Shown piece after piece: positions 26,513 through 34,785 of a stretch of 64,000 bases of DNA (position 1 is its first letter; every line of letters begins with the position of its first letter). Source of the stretch: Qipengyuania aurantiaca (lineage in GTDB: Bacteria > Pseudomonadota > Alphaproteobacteria > Sphingomonadales > Sphingomonadaceae); NCBI RefSeq assembly GCF_019711375.1, contig NZ_CP081295.1:62001-126000 (forward strand). Reading direction: 5' to 3'. Below the pieces are notes generated by a model. The model had not been told where the DNA came from. It worked only from the letters and a program-made list of their open reading frames with translations, and did not search any database. The translations under genes were made by a program, and so were the position numbers.

Positions 26513-28714
26513 GTGACGCTTGGCGATACCCCCGCGCCCGACCTCGAAACTGCCGGCAAGGAGCCGGACGGTGAAAGCGCGGCACTCGCGCCCGAAGCTC
26601 CGGAAGATCGCTACGTCAATCGCGAGCTGAGCTGGCTGAGCTTCAACCGCCGCGTCCTCGCGGAGAGCGAGAACACCGATTACCCGCTCCTCGAACGCCT
26701 CCGCTTCCTGTCCATCTCGGGCAGCAATCTCGACGAGTTCACCACCGTGCGCATCGCCGGGCTCGAAGGGCAGGTGCATCGCGGGATCGAAACCACGGGG
26801 ATCGACGGGCTAAGCCCGCGCCAGCAGCTCGACGCGATCCGGGAGCAAGTGCTCCAGCTGGAGGACCGCCAACAGGAAAGCCTCGAAGTGCTGCGGGGCC
26901 TGCTCGCCGACGAGGGCATCGTGCTCGCCGTCCCCGACGAACTGTCCAAGGACCAGCAGAAGTGGCTCGAGGACTATTTCGAGCACGACATTGTCCCGCT
27001 CATCACCCCGCAGGCGATCGATCCCTCGCACCCCTTCCCCTTCGTCGCGAGCGGCGGGATGGGTGTGTTGTTCCGTCTTAAGCGCGGCAAGCGCAAGGGC
27101 GAGCTGGTCGAGATGGTCCTCATCCCTAGCGGGGTCCCGCGCTTTGTGCGCGTGCCGCAGGACAAGGGCGAAGAACAGGCGATCTATGTCCCTATCGAAC
27201 AGCTGGTGACGCGCTTTGCCGACCAGATGTTCCCCGGCTTCAAGATCCTCGGCGACGGCATTTTCCGCGTCCTGCGCGACAGCGATATCGAGGTGGAGGA
27301 CGAGGCGGAGGATCTCGTGCGCTATTTCCGCACCGCGATCCAGCGCCGCCGCCGGGGCCGCGCGGTGCTGCTCGAAGTCGACGACGAGTGCGATGCGGCG
27401 GCCGAGGCCCTGCTGCGCGAGCAATTCGATGTCGATGCGGCGATGATCGTGAAGACCGGCGGGATGCTGGGCTTGTCGGATCTCGACGCGATCTGCGGCG
27501 AACCGCGCCCCGACCTCAAGTTTCCGCCCTTCTCGCCGCGCTATCCCGAGCGCGTGCTGGCCCATGACGGCGATGTCTTTTCCGCCATCCGCGAGAAGGA
27601 CATGGTCATTCACCACCCCTACGAAAGCTTCGAGGTGGTGGTCGATTTCCTCCACCAGGCCGCGGTCGATCCTGCAGTCGTGTCGATCAAGCAGACGCTT
27701 TACCGCGCGGGCGACCAGTCGCCCGTGATCGCCGCGCTGGTCGAGGCGGCGCAGAACGGCAAGGCGGTAACGGCGGTCGTGGAATTGAAGGCCCGCTTCG
27801 ATGAAGAGCGCAACATCCGCTGGGCCAACGAACTGGAACGTGCGGGCGTCCAGGTGATCTACGGCTTCACCGAATGGAAGACCCACGCCAAGGTCAGCCT
27901 GGTGGTCCGGCGCGAGGAGGATGGCTACGCCACCTATTGCCACTTCGGCACCGGCAATTACCACCCGATCAACGCCAAGATCTACACCGATCTCAGCTAC
28001 TTCACCGCCGACCAGACGCTGGGCCGCGATGCGGCGAAAATGTTCAACTTCATCACCGGCTATATCGAACCGGATGACCTCGAGGAGATCGCCATCTCGC
28101 CCATCGGGATGCGCGAGAAGCTCTACGATCTGATCGATGTCGAGATTGCGAATGCCAAGGCCGGCAAGCCTTCGGGCATCTGGGTGAAGATGAACTCGAT
28201 CACTAACCAGGCCATTATCGACAAGCTTTACGAGGCCAGCCAGGCCGGTGTCGAAGTGCGGATGGTCGTGCGCGGCATCTGCTCGCTGCGTGCCGGAATT
28301 CCGGGCCTGTCGGAAAACATCAGCGTCAAGTCGATCATCGGCCGCTTCCTCGAGCACGCGCGCATGTGGGCCTTTGCCAATGGCAAGGCGATGCCGAGCC
28401 GACAGGCGAAGGTCTATCTCACCAGCGCCGACGCGATGAGCCGCAATCTCGACCGGCGGGTGGAGGTGATGGTGCCGATCACCAACAAGACCGTGCACGA
28501 CCAGCTCCTGAAACAGGTCATGCTCGCCAATATCCTCGACACCGAACGCAGCTGGCGGCTCGACGCGGATGGACAATATCGCCGCATGGGCAAGGGCGAG
28601 GAGGGCTTCAACTGCCACCAGTATTTCATGTCCAACCCCTCCCTGTCCGGACGCGGGTCGGCGCTGGAGAAGCATGACGTGCCGCACCTCACCCTGCCGG
28701 GCGCAAAGGCATGA
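26513..28714 (+). CDS. ppk1: Polyphosphate kinase 1
   Basis: The 733-residue enzyme polymerises inorganic polyphosphate from ATP. The family N-terminus RYVNRELSWLSFNRRVL is intact. The two catalytic histidines are H458 (KTHAKVSLVVRR, the phosphorylated one) and H615 (FLEHARMWAF). HFGTGNYHPINAKIYTD follows the first. The GTG at 26513 is preceded by AAAGG and is preferred over a longer open frame from 26414. The stop overlaps ppx as ATGA, giving a ppk1-ppx operon in which synthesis and degradation are co-expressed. Confidence 0.96.
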   Translation: MTLGDTPAPDLETAGKEPDGESAALAPEAPEDRYVNRELSWLSFNRRVLAESENTDYPLLERLRFLSISGSNLDEFTTVRIAGLEGQVHRGIETTGIDGLSPRQQLDAIREQVLQLEDRQQESLEVLRGLLADEGIVLAVPDELSKDQQKWLEDYFEHDIVPLITPQAIDPSHPFPFVASGGMGVLFRLKRGKRKGELVEMVLIPSGVPRFVRVPQDKGEEQAIYVPIEQLVTRFADQMFPGFKILGDGIFRVLRDSDIEVEDEAEDLVRYFRTAIQRRRRGRAVLLEVDDECDAAAEALLREQFDVDAAMIVKTGGMLGLSDLDAICGEPRPDLKFPPFSPRYPERVLAHDGDVFSAIREKDMVIHHPYESFEVVVDFLHQAAVDPAVVSIKQTLYRAGDQSPVIAALVEAAQNGKAVTAVVELKARFDEERNIRWANELERAGVQVIYGFTEWKTHAKVSLVVRREEDGYATYCHFGTGNYHPINAKIYTDLSYFTADQTLGRDAAKMFNFITGYIEPDDLEEIAISPIGMREKLYDLIDVEIANAKAGKPSGIWVKMNSITNQAIIDKLYEASQAGVEVRMVVRGICSLRAGIPGLSENISVKSIIGRFLEHARMWAFANGKAMPSRQAKVYLTSADAMSRNLDRRVEVMVPITNKTVHDQLLKQVMLANILDTERSWRLDADGQYRRMGKGEEGFNCHQYFMSNPSLSGRGSALEKHDVPHLTLPGAKA

Positions 28715-30249
28715 GCCGGGGCCGCACCCGCATGCCGCAATGGCAGCGCCGCCTGATCCACCCGCCCCGCGCGGTGATCGACATCGGGTCGAACACTGTC
28801 CGTCTCGTCATCTATGAAGGCACCGGGCGCGCGCCGGAGACCGCCTGGAACGAGAAAATTGCCGCCCGGCTCGGCCGCGACATTTCCGATACCGGGCGAA
28901 TCCCCGAGGAGGCGGCCAGCGAGGCCCTGGCCGCCTTGGCGCGGTATCGGATCATCGTCGAGGACCGGAAGATCGAGGACGTGCAGACCGTAGCCACAGC
29001 CGCCGCGCGCGACGCGACGAACGGCGCGGAGTTCCTCGAAAAGGTCGCCGACCTCGGCCTCGATCCACGCCTGCTTAGCGGCGAGGAAGAGGCCTGCGCC
29101 TCGGCCTTCGGAGCCATCGGGGCCTTTCCGGGAGCGCAGGGGATCGTAGCCGATCTGGGCGGCGGCAGCCTCGAGCTGGTGTCCATCGGCGAAGGCGATT
29201 GCCGCGATGCGGTGAGCCTGCCTTTCGGCACCCTGCGCCTGCCCGCCTTCCGCGCCGCCGAGAGCGATCTTGCCGACACCGTGCGCGAGCATCTTTCCGA
29301 TGTCGGCTGGGTGCGCAGCCACACGGGCCCTCTCTACATGATCGGCGGCACCTGGCGCGCGCTGGCCTATTACGCGATGAAGGAGGCCGATTACCCGCTG
29401 AGCGATCCGCACGGCTACATCCTCTCGGTCGAGGACGCGCGGCGGCTGGCGAGCGATTTGATCGATGCGTCGCCAGACAAGCTCCAAGACATTTCCGGCA
29501 TCAGCGAGATGCGCGCTTCCTACCTGCCCGATGCGGCGGCGCTGTTGCTGCCACTGCTCGACGAGCTGGAACCCGACCACCTCGTCTTTTCGAGCTGGGG
29601 TATTCGCGAGGGCCTGCTCTACTCGCGCCTGAGCGACCTTCAGCGCTCGCTCGACCCCCTTCTGTCGGGTGTCCACGCCTTTGCCGAGCCGCGCGATGCT
29701 CCGGTCATCGATGCGACGCGCGTGGCGGGATGGACGGTCGATCTTGCCAACGGCAACGGCAAGAGGAACGAGCGCCTGCGGCTGGCAGCGGCCCAGCTGG
29801 CGTCCGCGCTGCAGCGGGTCGAGCCGAACCTGCGCATCCATCATGCGAAGGAGTGGTCGCTCGACAAGCGCTGGATCGATTGCAGCCCGCGGGATCGCGG
29901 CATGATCTGCGCGGCGCTGTTCGGGAGCTTGGGAAAAACCGAACTGCCCTCCAAGCTAAGCGATCTGGCCAGCGAGGGCGACCTGCGCGAAGGCATAACC
30001 TGGGGGCTGGGGTTCCGGCTCGCGCGGCGGTTGGGGGCGGGTTCGCGCCTAGCGCTTGCCAACAGCCGGTTGCGGCTGAAGCCGAAGGCGCTTGTGCTTT
30101 ATCTCGACGAAAGCCGAGCCCCTCTCGCCACGAGCCTGCTGACACGCGATTTCGAGATCCTTGCCGACTGGCTGGGCCGCGAACCGAAGATAAAGATCGG
30201 CGAATACGAGTTCGAAAGGGAGCTGGAAGAGACCGCCGAAGTCGACTGA
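28711..30249 (+). CDS. ppx: Exopolyphosphatase / Ppx-GppA family phosphatase
   Basis: The 512-residue protein is of the actin-like ASKHA fold. The phosphate loop AVIDIGSNTVRLVIYE is at about 21-36, LLSGEEEACASAFGAIG is the central motif, and IVADLGGGSLEL is the second phosphate loop. The C-terminal portion is an HD-like helical domain, normal for the long Ppx form. It hydrolyses polyphosphate and possibly pppGpp. It begins 4 bases inside ppk1 and converges on a DUF805-type gene with 3 bases between stops. Confidence 0.95.
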   Translation: MSRGRTRMPQWQRRLIHPPRAVIDIGSNTVRLVIYEGTGRAPETAWNEKIAARLGRDISDTGRIPEEAASEALAALARYRIIVEDRKIEDVQTVATAAARDATNGAEFLEKVADLGLDPRLLSGEEEACASAFGAIGAFPGAQGIVADLGGGSLELVSIGEGDCRDAVSLPFGTLRLPAFRAAESDLADTVREHLSDVGWVRSHTGPLYMIGGTWRALAYYAMKEADYPLSDPHGYILSVEDARRLASDLIDASPDKLQDISGISEMRASYLPDAAALLLPLLDELEPDHLVFSSWGIREGLLYSRLSDLQRSLDPLLSGVHAFAEPRDAPVIDATRVAGWTVDLANGNGKRNERLRLAAAQLASALQRVEPNLRIHHAKEWSLDKRWIDCSPRDRGMICAALFGSLGKTELPSKLSDLASEGDLREGITWGLGFRLARRLGAGSRLALANSRLRLKPKALVLYLDESRAPLATSLLTRDFEILADWLGREPKIKIGEYEFERELEETAEVD

Positions 30250-30252
30250 ATC

Positions 30253-30672
30253 TCAATCCTCGGAAAAGCGCTTTTCGGGACGTTTCCAACTGACACCGTC
30301 GGGCGGTTGTGCGCCCCAGCGGTTGTCCCCGGTTTGGCCCCGCACGAGCCCCAGCCACACCAGCAAGACAAGGAAAGCCAGATTGAGCAGCCCTAGCGGT
30401 GTAAGCGCCTCTTCGTAACCGAACCTCGCGAGAACCGTGAAGCTGAGGAGTGCGTGTAGAATGACTCCCGCCAGCGCGTATTTTGCCGAATAGCCGATGT
30501 CGTGCAGGCGTGTTCCGGCAAGGATCGCCAAGACGACTTCGATTGCCCCGGTCCCGCCCTGCTCGCCCACGATCCCGAAGGTCACCAGGATGCCCACGAT
30601 CGCGACGATCCCGATAAGGTTCGCCCAGTAGGTCGCGCGGTTGATGCGGTATCCGACGATACGGTCGAGCAT
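30253..30672 (-). CDS. DUF805-like small inner-membrane protein
   Basis: This 139-residue protein has about four hydrophobic helices. The sequence RINRATYWANL at the start, RLHDIGYSAKY in the centre and GLVRGQTGDNRWG near the end correspond to the conserved blocks of the DUF805/YhaH family (R..YW, LHD.G.S, G..G.N.YG). The family's function is unknown. It starts 18 bases after apaG and is probably co-transcribed with it. Confidence 0.75.
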   Translation of the reverse strand: MLDRIVGYRINRATYWANLIGIVAIVGILVTFGIVGEQGGTGAIEVVLAILAGTRLHDIGYSAKYALAGVILHALLSFTVLARFGYEEALTPLGLLNLAFLVLLVWLGLVRGQTGDNRWGAQPPDGVSWKRPEKRFSED

Positions 30673-30689
30673 GCGCGCGGCCCGGAAAT

Positions 30690-31091
30690 TCAGCCCGCGG
30701 TTGCCGGTGCGGCAAGCGGGAAGAAAGGAATGCGCACTTCGAAAGGCGTGCCGTCCTCGCGGTGGAATGTGTAAAAGCCTTCCATCGACCCATGCGGCGT
30801 GTCCAGCGGACAGCCCGACACGTAGTCGTGACTGTCGCCCGGATTGAGCACCGGCTGTTCGCCCACGACACCGTCCCCGTCGACATGCGCGACCAGTCCC
30901 GCCCCGTCGGTGATCCGCCAGTGACGGGTCATCAACTGGACGCGTTCGTGCGAGGCGTTCTCGATACGGATGTGATAGACCCAGAACCACTTGTCCGCCT
31001 CGGGCTGGGATTGCTCGGGCAGGAAGTTCACCGCGACCCGCACGGTGATGCCATCGGTCATGGCGCTATGCTGGAAAAGCTCCTTGATCAC
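30690..31091 (-). CDS. apaG: ApaG-domain protein
   Basis: The 133-residue fibronectin-III-like protein shows the family sequence TVRVAVNFLPEQS, FWVYHIRIENAS, TRHWRITDG, and GEQPVLNPGDSHDYVSGCPL. ApaG binds phosphate-containing ligands and has been linked to cobalt resistance and magnesium transport phenotypes in enterics; its biochemical role is unsettled. The first codon is GTG at 31091; an internal ATG at 31061 is possible, but the longer N-terminus matches relatives. Confidence 0.9.
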   Translation of the reverse strand: MIKELFQHSAMTDGITVRVAVNFLPEQSQPEADKWFWVYHIRIENASHERVQLMTRHWRITDGAGLVAHVDGDGVVGEQPVLNPGDSHDYVSGCPLDTPHGSMEGFYTFHREDGTPFEVRIPFFPLAAPATAG

Positions 31092-31231
31092 GCCCTCAAC
31101 CTAATGGCTGTGCCCGGTCGCGCAAGGGGGCCATCGGCCTTATCCCACCGTCTTAAGATCGGTTAACCGCACATGATGAAGAATTCATAAGCAGCATGCG
31201 CCACTTTCTGTTCAGGGAAAGGGGTAGCGCC

Positions 31232-31336
31232 ATGCTGTTCGCATTCATAAACCGGCTAATGGCCGACCAGGACGGGGAAGGACGCATCGAACTGATGCTC
31301 GCCGCGCAGGTCGTGCTCGCCGTCATCGTCCTCTGA
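31232..31336 (+). CDS. Possible small membrane-associated peptide (34 aa)
   Basis: An ATG with AAGGGG about 8 bases upstream opens a 34-codon frame ending in TGA. The product starts MLFAFINRLMADQDGEGR and ends with a hydrophobic run LMLAAQVVLAVIVL that could insert in or lie on the membrane. An in-frame ATG at 31196 would add 12 residues. No relative is recognised. The stretch between apaG and the next gene (31092-31356) has no other coding candidate. Confidence 0.4.
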   Translation: MLFAFINRLMADQDGEGRIELMLAAQVVLAVIVL

Positions 31337-31356
31337 TATAGAGGGCCTAGCAGCCC

Positions 31357-31968
31357 TCAGGGCTTGCCACCGCCGAGATAGCTTTCGAGCTGTTCGAGGC
31401 GTTCCTTGCCGAACCACATTTCATCGCCGACGAAGAAGGTCGGGATGCCGAACGCCCCGCGTTCGACCGCGCGGGCTGTGTTGTTGGCGAGTTGCTGTTT
31501 CACCGCATCATCCTGCGTGCGCGCAAGCAGGCTTTCCGCATCGAAGCCGGCCTTGGCCAGTTCGCGGCCTACGGTTTCTGCATCGCCGCAATCGATATTG
31601 CGCTCCCACACGGCGGGCAGCAAGGCATCGACCAGCGCCTGGCGCTGAGTTTCGTCTTGTGCGGCAACCAGCACGCGCTGGAGCAGGATCGAATTGAACG
31701 GCAGGTCGGGGCGCATGGAGAAGCGATCCATGCCGTGCCGATCGAGGAAACGCCGGAATTCCAGCGCCGCATAAGGCACCTTCCCCTTCACATCCGCATC
31801 GCGCATCATCGGCGGCGCATTCCCGGTAAGCTTGTGCATCCCGCCGAGAAACACGGGCGTGACCACCAGCTCCGAACCCGTCCGCGCCACGATGTCCTTC
31901 AGCGGATACCACGCGAGGTAGCCATTCGGCGCGGCGAGATCGAAGATGTATTCGACGGTTTTGGACAT
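31357..31968 (-). CDS. 2-hydroxychromene-2-carboxylate isomerase-like DsbA-family protein
   Basis: The 203-residue protein is of the thioredoxin-fold DsbA/kappa-GST group. Its C-terminal GIPTFFVGDEMWFGKERL is the diagnostic cis-Pro region. The family normally uses a Ser in D-x-x-S-P-x-x-Y-L as the glutathione-activating residue; here the segment is FDLAAPNGYLAW, with Ala13 in place of Ser. There is no CxxC. It may still bind glutathione, but the standard isomerase chemistry is in doubt. AGGGAA precedes the ATG. It is divergent from the next gene. Confidence 0.82.
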   Translation of the reverse strand: MSKTVEYIFDLAAPNGYLAWYPLKDIVARTGSELVVTPVFLGGMHKLTGNAPPMMRDADVKGKVPYAALEFRRFLDRHGMDRFSMRPDLPFNSILLQRVLVAAQDETQRQALVDALLPAVWERNIDCGDAETVGRELAKAGFDAESLLARTQDDAVKQQLANNTARAVERGAFGIPTFFVGDEMWFGKERLEQLESYLGGGKP

Positions 31969-32043
31969 TTAGGTTCCCTTCGGTCCAGCTCATTTCAGAG
32001 TGTGCGCCGAAACACAAAGCCGATGCGCAAATGAATTCCTTCT

Positions 32044-32080
32044 TGCGAATGCATCGCATTAGCATATGTTCTCGCGAGAA
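32044..32080. promoter_or_regulatory. Two palindromes in a divergent promoter region
   Basis: TGCGA-ATGCA-TCGCA (32044-32058) and the perfect 12-base palindrome TTCTCGCGAGAA (32069-32080) lie between two divergent genes, the second directly touching the AAGGAGA ribosome binding site of the right-hand gene. Such placement suits a repressor or a translation-level control element. No regulator gene adjoins, so this is only positional evidence. Confidence 0.3.
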
Positions 32081-32089
32081 GGAGATTGC

Positions 32090-32503
32090 ATGGCCCGTCC
32101 AAATGATTCCCACGCCCTTGCCCAGCCTCTTCCGGCCAGCCGGCACGAGACCCTCGGCCTCGTGCTGATGCGCCGGCTTGCCAGCCATGGTCTCGAGGAT
32201 GCGCGTGCGACCATGCTCGCGCTCGATGCCGCCGGGGGCGACTTCCGCAAGCTGCTCGTGCTCGCCCGCGCTCTGGTGCTTGAACTGGCTCGCACTTCGC
32301 AGCGGAAGATCGTCCTTGCTCCCTGCTGTGCGGCAGGAATGACTCAGGATGAAGGTTTGTTGATCACGATGATCGGAGGCGCGGGTCTCGACGTTCATGG
32401 CGCGCTGACAGACGACGCCCGTTGTCCGGCCGCAATGACGACAGCCCATGCCTTGGGCGGAGAGCTCGAGCGGATCGCAATCCGCAACGGTTGGCCCGTC
32501 TAA
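32090..32503 (+). CDS. Uncharacterised 137-residue protein
   Basis: The start is well supported: AAGGAGA lies 4 bases before the ATG. The protein is alpha-helical in appearance, with a hydrophobic KLLVLARALVLELA stretch and a CC motif (LAPCCAAGMTQDE). The C-terminal half, LLITMIGGAGLD and CPAAMTTAHALGGELERI, has the look of a small sphingomonad-specific family (possibly DUF6628, from memory, not checked). No function is known to me. Its end overlaps the convergent metZ gene by 4 bases. Confidence 0.7.
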   Translation: MARPNDSHALAQPLPASRHETLGLVLMRRLASHGLEDARATMLALDAAGGDFRKLLVLARALVLELARTSQRKIVLAPCCAAGMTQDEGLLITMIGGAGLDVHGALTDDARCPAAMTTAHALGGELERIAIRNGWPV

Positions 32504-33705
32504 AGCCCCGCCGCCTTCAGCGCGCGGTCGAGGTCTTCCTTCACATCCTCGACATCCTCAAGCCCGACATTGATGCGCAGCAGGCCCTCGGTCACACCCA
32601 TCGCTTCGCGGTCCTCGGCGGTCATGCCGGCATGGGTCGTGCTCGCCGGGTGGCACATGAGGCTGCGCGCATCGCCGATATTGTTGGAAATATCGACCAG
32701 CTGGAGCGCGTCGAGAATGGCAAAGGCGCGTTTCCGGCTCTCGACGTCGAGCGCGAAGATGGGGCCGGTGGCGGTCATCTGCTCCAGCGCCAGCGCGTGG
32801 CGCGGGTGGCTTGGCAGGCCGGGATGGAGGATGCGAGGCACACGCGGTTCGATGAACTTGCCGAGTTCGACCGCGTTCTCGCTCTGCTTCATCGCCCGCA
32901 GGCTCAGGGTTTCGAGGCCTTTCAGGACCACCCAGGCGTTGAAGGGTGCGATATTCGGGCCGGTGTTGCGCTGGAAAGGCAGCAGGACCTCGTCGATCCA
33001 TTCCTGCGAACCGCACACGGCGCCGGCCAGCACCCTGCCCTGCCCGTCCATCAACTTGGTCGCCGAATAGGCCACGACATCGGCGCCCAAGTCCATCGGA
33101 CGCTGCAGCGCGCTGGTGGCAAAGGCGTTGTCGACCACGGTGGTGATGCCGTGCGCCTTGGCCACCTCGCACACGTGCTTGAGATCGACCACGTCGAGCG
33201 TGGGGTTGGCGGGCGTCTCGAAGAAGAAGACCTTGGTGTTGGGACGGATCGCCGCCTCCCACGCGTCGTTGTCCGCGCTGTCAACGACCGTCGTCTCGAT
33301 CCCGAAGCGCGGCAGGAGATGGTCGAGCAGCCAGCGGCAAGACCCGAAGGCCGCCCTCGCCCCAACCACATGATCGCCGGCCGACACCTGGCACAGCAGC
33401 GCGGTGGTCATCGCCGCCATCCCGCTGGCCTGCGCGCGGCAAGCCTCGGCGCCCTCCACTAAAGCAATACGCTCTTCCAGCATGGCGACCGTTGGGTTCT
33501 GGAGCCGCGAATAGGTCATACCCTGCGCTTCGCCCGCGAAGCGATCGGCCACCGTCTGCGCGTTGTCGTAGGTGTAGCCCGAGGTCAGGAACAGCGCCTC
33601 GCTCGTCTCGCCATGCTCGCTGCGCCACGTGCCGCCGCGCACCGCCTGCGTTGCGGGGCGCCATTGCGAGGTGATCGAGCGGTCGGTTCCGGTGGTCTTC
33701 TTCAT
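32500..33705 (-). CDS. metZ: O-succinylhomoserine sulfhydrylase
   Basis: The 401-residue PLP enzyme of the Cys/Met metabolism family makes homocysteine from O-succinyl-homoserine and sulfide. Visible are the substrate loop GMTYSRLQNPT, FFETPANPTLDVVD, and the PLP-binding K217 in AYSATKLMDG. RNTGPNIAPFNAW and the conserved C-terminal LLRINVGLEDVEDV agree with the MetZ branch. The ATG at 33705 gives the family N-terminus; a longer frame is open to 33789. Cystathionine gamma-synthase is the close alternative. Confidence 0.9.
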   Translation of the reverse strand: MKKTTGTDRSITSQWRPATQAVRGGTWRSEHGETSEALFLTSGYTYDNAQTVADRFAGEAQGMTYSRLQNPTVAMLEERIALVEGAEACRAQASGMAAMTTALLCQVSAGDHVVGARAAFGSCRWLLDHLLPRFGIETTVVDSADNDAWEAAIRPNTKVFFFETPANPTLDVVDLKHVCEVAKAHGITTVVDNAFATSALQRPMDLGADVVAYSATKLMDGQGRVLAGAVCGSQEWIDEVLLPFQRNTGPNIAPFNAWVVLKGLETLSLRAMKQSENAVELGKFIEPRVPRILHPGLPSHPRHALALEQMTATGPIFALDVESRKRAFAILDALQLVDISNNIGDARSLMCHPASTTHAGMTAEDREAMGVTEGLLRINVGLEDVEDVKEDLDRALKAAGL

Positions 33706-33745
33706 GGCTGGCGGGATAGCACGCAGGCGCGGCGCTTCAAGCGGG

Positions 33746-34285
33746 TCAGCCTTCCAAGGCGGCAAGCCCTGCTTCGCCCACTTCCCCAAGCCCGAGCGAA
33801 TCCATCATGAGCGAGCCTTCCACGGCCAGCGCCACTAGCCGCGCGCCGGCTTTCGGGTCGGGGTCGTCGGGCGGAAGATGCGCTTCGAACCATGCAAGCT
33901 GGCTGTCCATCATGGCAGCGGCGCTGGCGCGGTAGGCAGCATTGCCCTTCGCCGCCCCGGCGACGATTTCCCACCACAGCCTGAGGAATGGCGCGAACAT
34001 CGGTGCGCGTCCAATTGCAAGAAGCCTCTGCGCGCACTCGCGGCGCGAGGCGGCAGGTGCGGTCGGCCACGCCATTTCGAGCGCCTGAGAATACATGCCT
34101 GCCACATGCTCCAGCAGCGCGGTGACCAGCCCGTCTTTCGACTTGAAATGATAAATGAGCATGCGGTCGCTTGTCCCTGAAGCCTTCGCGAGCGGACGCA
34201 AGCTCGCACCAGCCAAGCCATGCTCCAGCACATGAGCGGCCAGCTTGGGCAAAAGCGTGTCAGGGGACTGGCGGGGATTTTCCAT
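33746..34285 (-). CDS. TetR/AcrR-family transcriptional regulator
   Basis: The 179-residue regulator has an N-terminal helix-turn-helix (about 20-60: GASLRPLAKASGTSDRMLIY, then HFKSKDGLVTALL) and a helical ligand-binding domain. It is divergent from a small membrane protein gene. Two perfect inverted repeats sit in the 67 bases between the two starts (34294-34309 and 34319-34334), so it very probably represses that gene and itself. The inducer is unknown. Confidence 0.93.
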   Translation of the reverse strand: MENPRQSPDTLLPKLAAHVLEHGLAGASLRPLAKASGTSDRMLIYHFKSKDGLVTALLEHVAGMYSQALEMAWPTAPAASRRECAQRLLAIGRAPMFAPFLRLWWEIVAGAAKGNAAYRASAAAMMDSQLAWFEAHLPPDDPDPKAGARLVALAVEGSLMMDSLGLGEVGEAGLAALEG

Positions 34286-34311
34286 TGACTATCTGTAGCG
34301 AGTGCTACACT
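34285..34311 (+). promoter_or_regulatory. Candidate promoter overlapping operator 1
   Basis: TTGACT (34285-34290) and TACACT (34306-34311) have a short 15-base spacer and would drive the membrane protein gene, whose ATG is 41 bases downstream. The -10 box lies inside the first palindrome, so repressor binding would block it. The spacer is non-ideal, hence modest confidence. Confidence 0.35.
34294..34309. promoter_or_regulatory. TetR operator 1 (perfect palindrome)
   Basis: TGTAGC-GAGT-GCTACA is a perfect 6-base inverted repeat with a 4-base centre, located between the divergent TetR gene and its presumed target. Its arms are identical to those of the second site, whose centre lies 25 bases away. 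Confidence 0.8.
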
Positions 34312-34318
34312 CAGGCCG

Positions 34319-34334
34319 TGTAGCGACCGCTACA
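34319..34334. promoter_or_regulatory. TetR operator 2 (perfect palindrome)
   Basis: TGTAGCG-AC-CGCTACA is a perfect 7-base inverted repeat whose outer six bases equal those of operator 1. It ends 18 bases before the membrane gene's ATG, just upstream of its GGGAG ribosome binding site. The 25-base centre-to-centre distance is about two and a half helical turns, which places the two sites on opposite faces. Confidence 0.8.
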
Positions 34335-34352
34335 TAAATTCGGGAGTCACCA

Positions 34353-34742
34353 ATGACCACTCTGGAAATCCTCTTCTTTCTGGGCGCCGTCGGTGCGGCG
34401 CCTGCGATTCTTCTTCTGGCATTGCGCGGCCGAGTGCAAGAGAGCTGGGGGATAGCGGCCGCCCTCGGCGCGGCCTTCATCGCCTTCAGCGCCATCCCGA
34501 TCACGCAGGAGGGCTATCTCGGTTTCCTGCCTAACCACACCCAGGATTTATGGGGAACGCAGGTGTGGTACGACCTCATCATCTGCGTCGTCATTTCGCT
34601 CATCTTCATTGTCCCGCGTGCCAAGGCCGTGGGCATGCGCGTGCCCTTGTGGGTGATCGCAGTGGGACTGACCGCCTCTCTATCGCTTCTCCCGATGGTC
34701 GCTCGCCTGTTCTGGCTGGAAAGCCGCGCAAAAGCGGCGTGA
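34353..34742 (+). CDS. Four-helix membrane protein under TetR control
   Basis: This 129-residue protein has four predicted membrane helices (about 4-24, 33-53, 75-90, 98-116). GGGAG precedes the ATG. Between helices 2 and 3 is a conserved-looking loop, QEGYLGFLPNHTQDLWGTQVWYD, given here as roughly residues 52-74. It is the divergent partner and likely target of the TetR repressor. I recognise no family; an efflux or membrane-stress function would be a guess. Confidence 0.75.
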   Translation: MTTLEILFFLGAVGAAPAILLLALRGRVQESWGIAAALGAAFIAFSAIPITQEGYLGFLPNHTQDLWGTQVWYDLIICVVISLIFIVPRAKAVGMRVPLWVIAVGLTASLSLLPMVARLFWLESRAKAA

Positions 34743-34785
34743 AGCCGCTTGCCGGGCGCGCAGTGCTTTCCTAAGCCCCGCTGCG

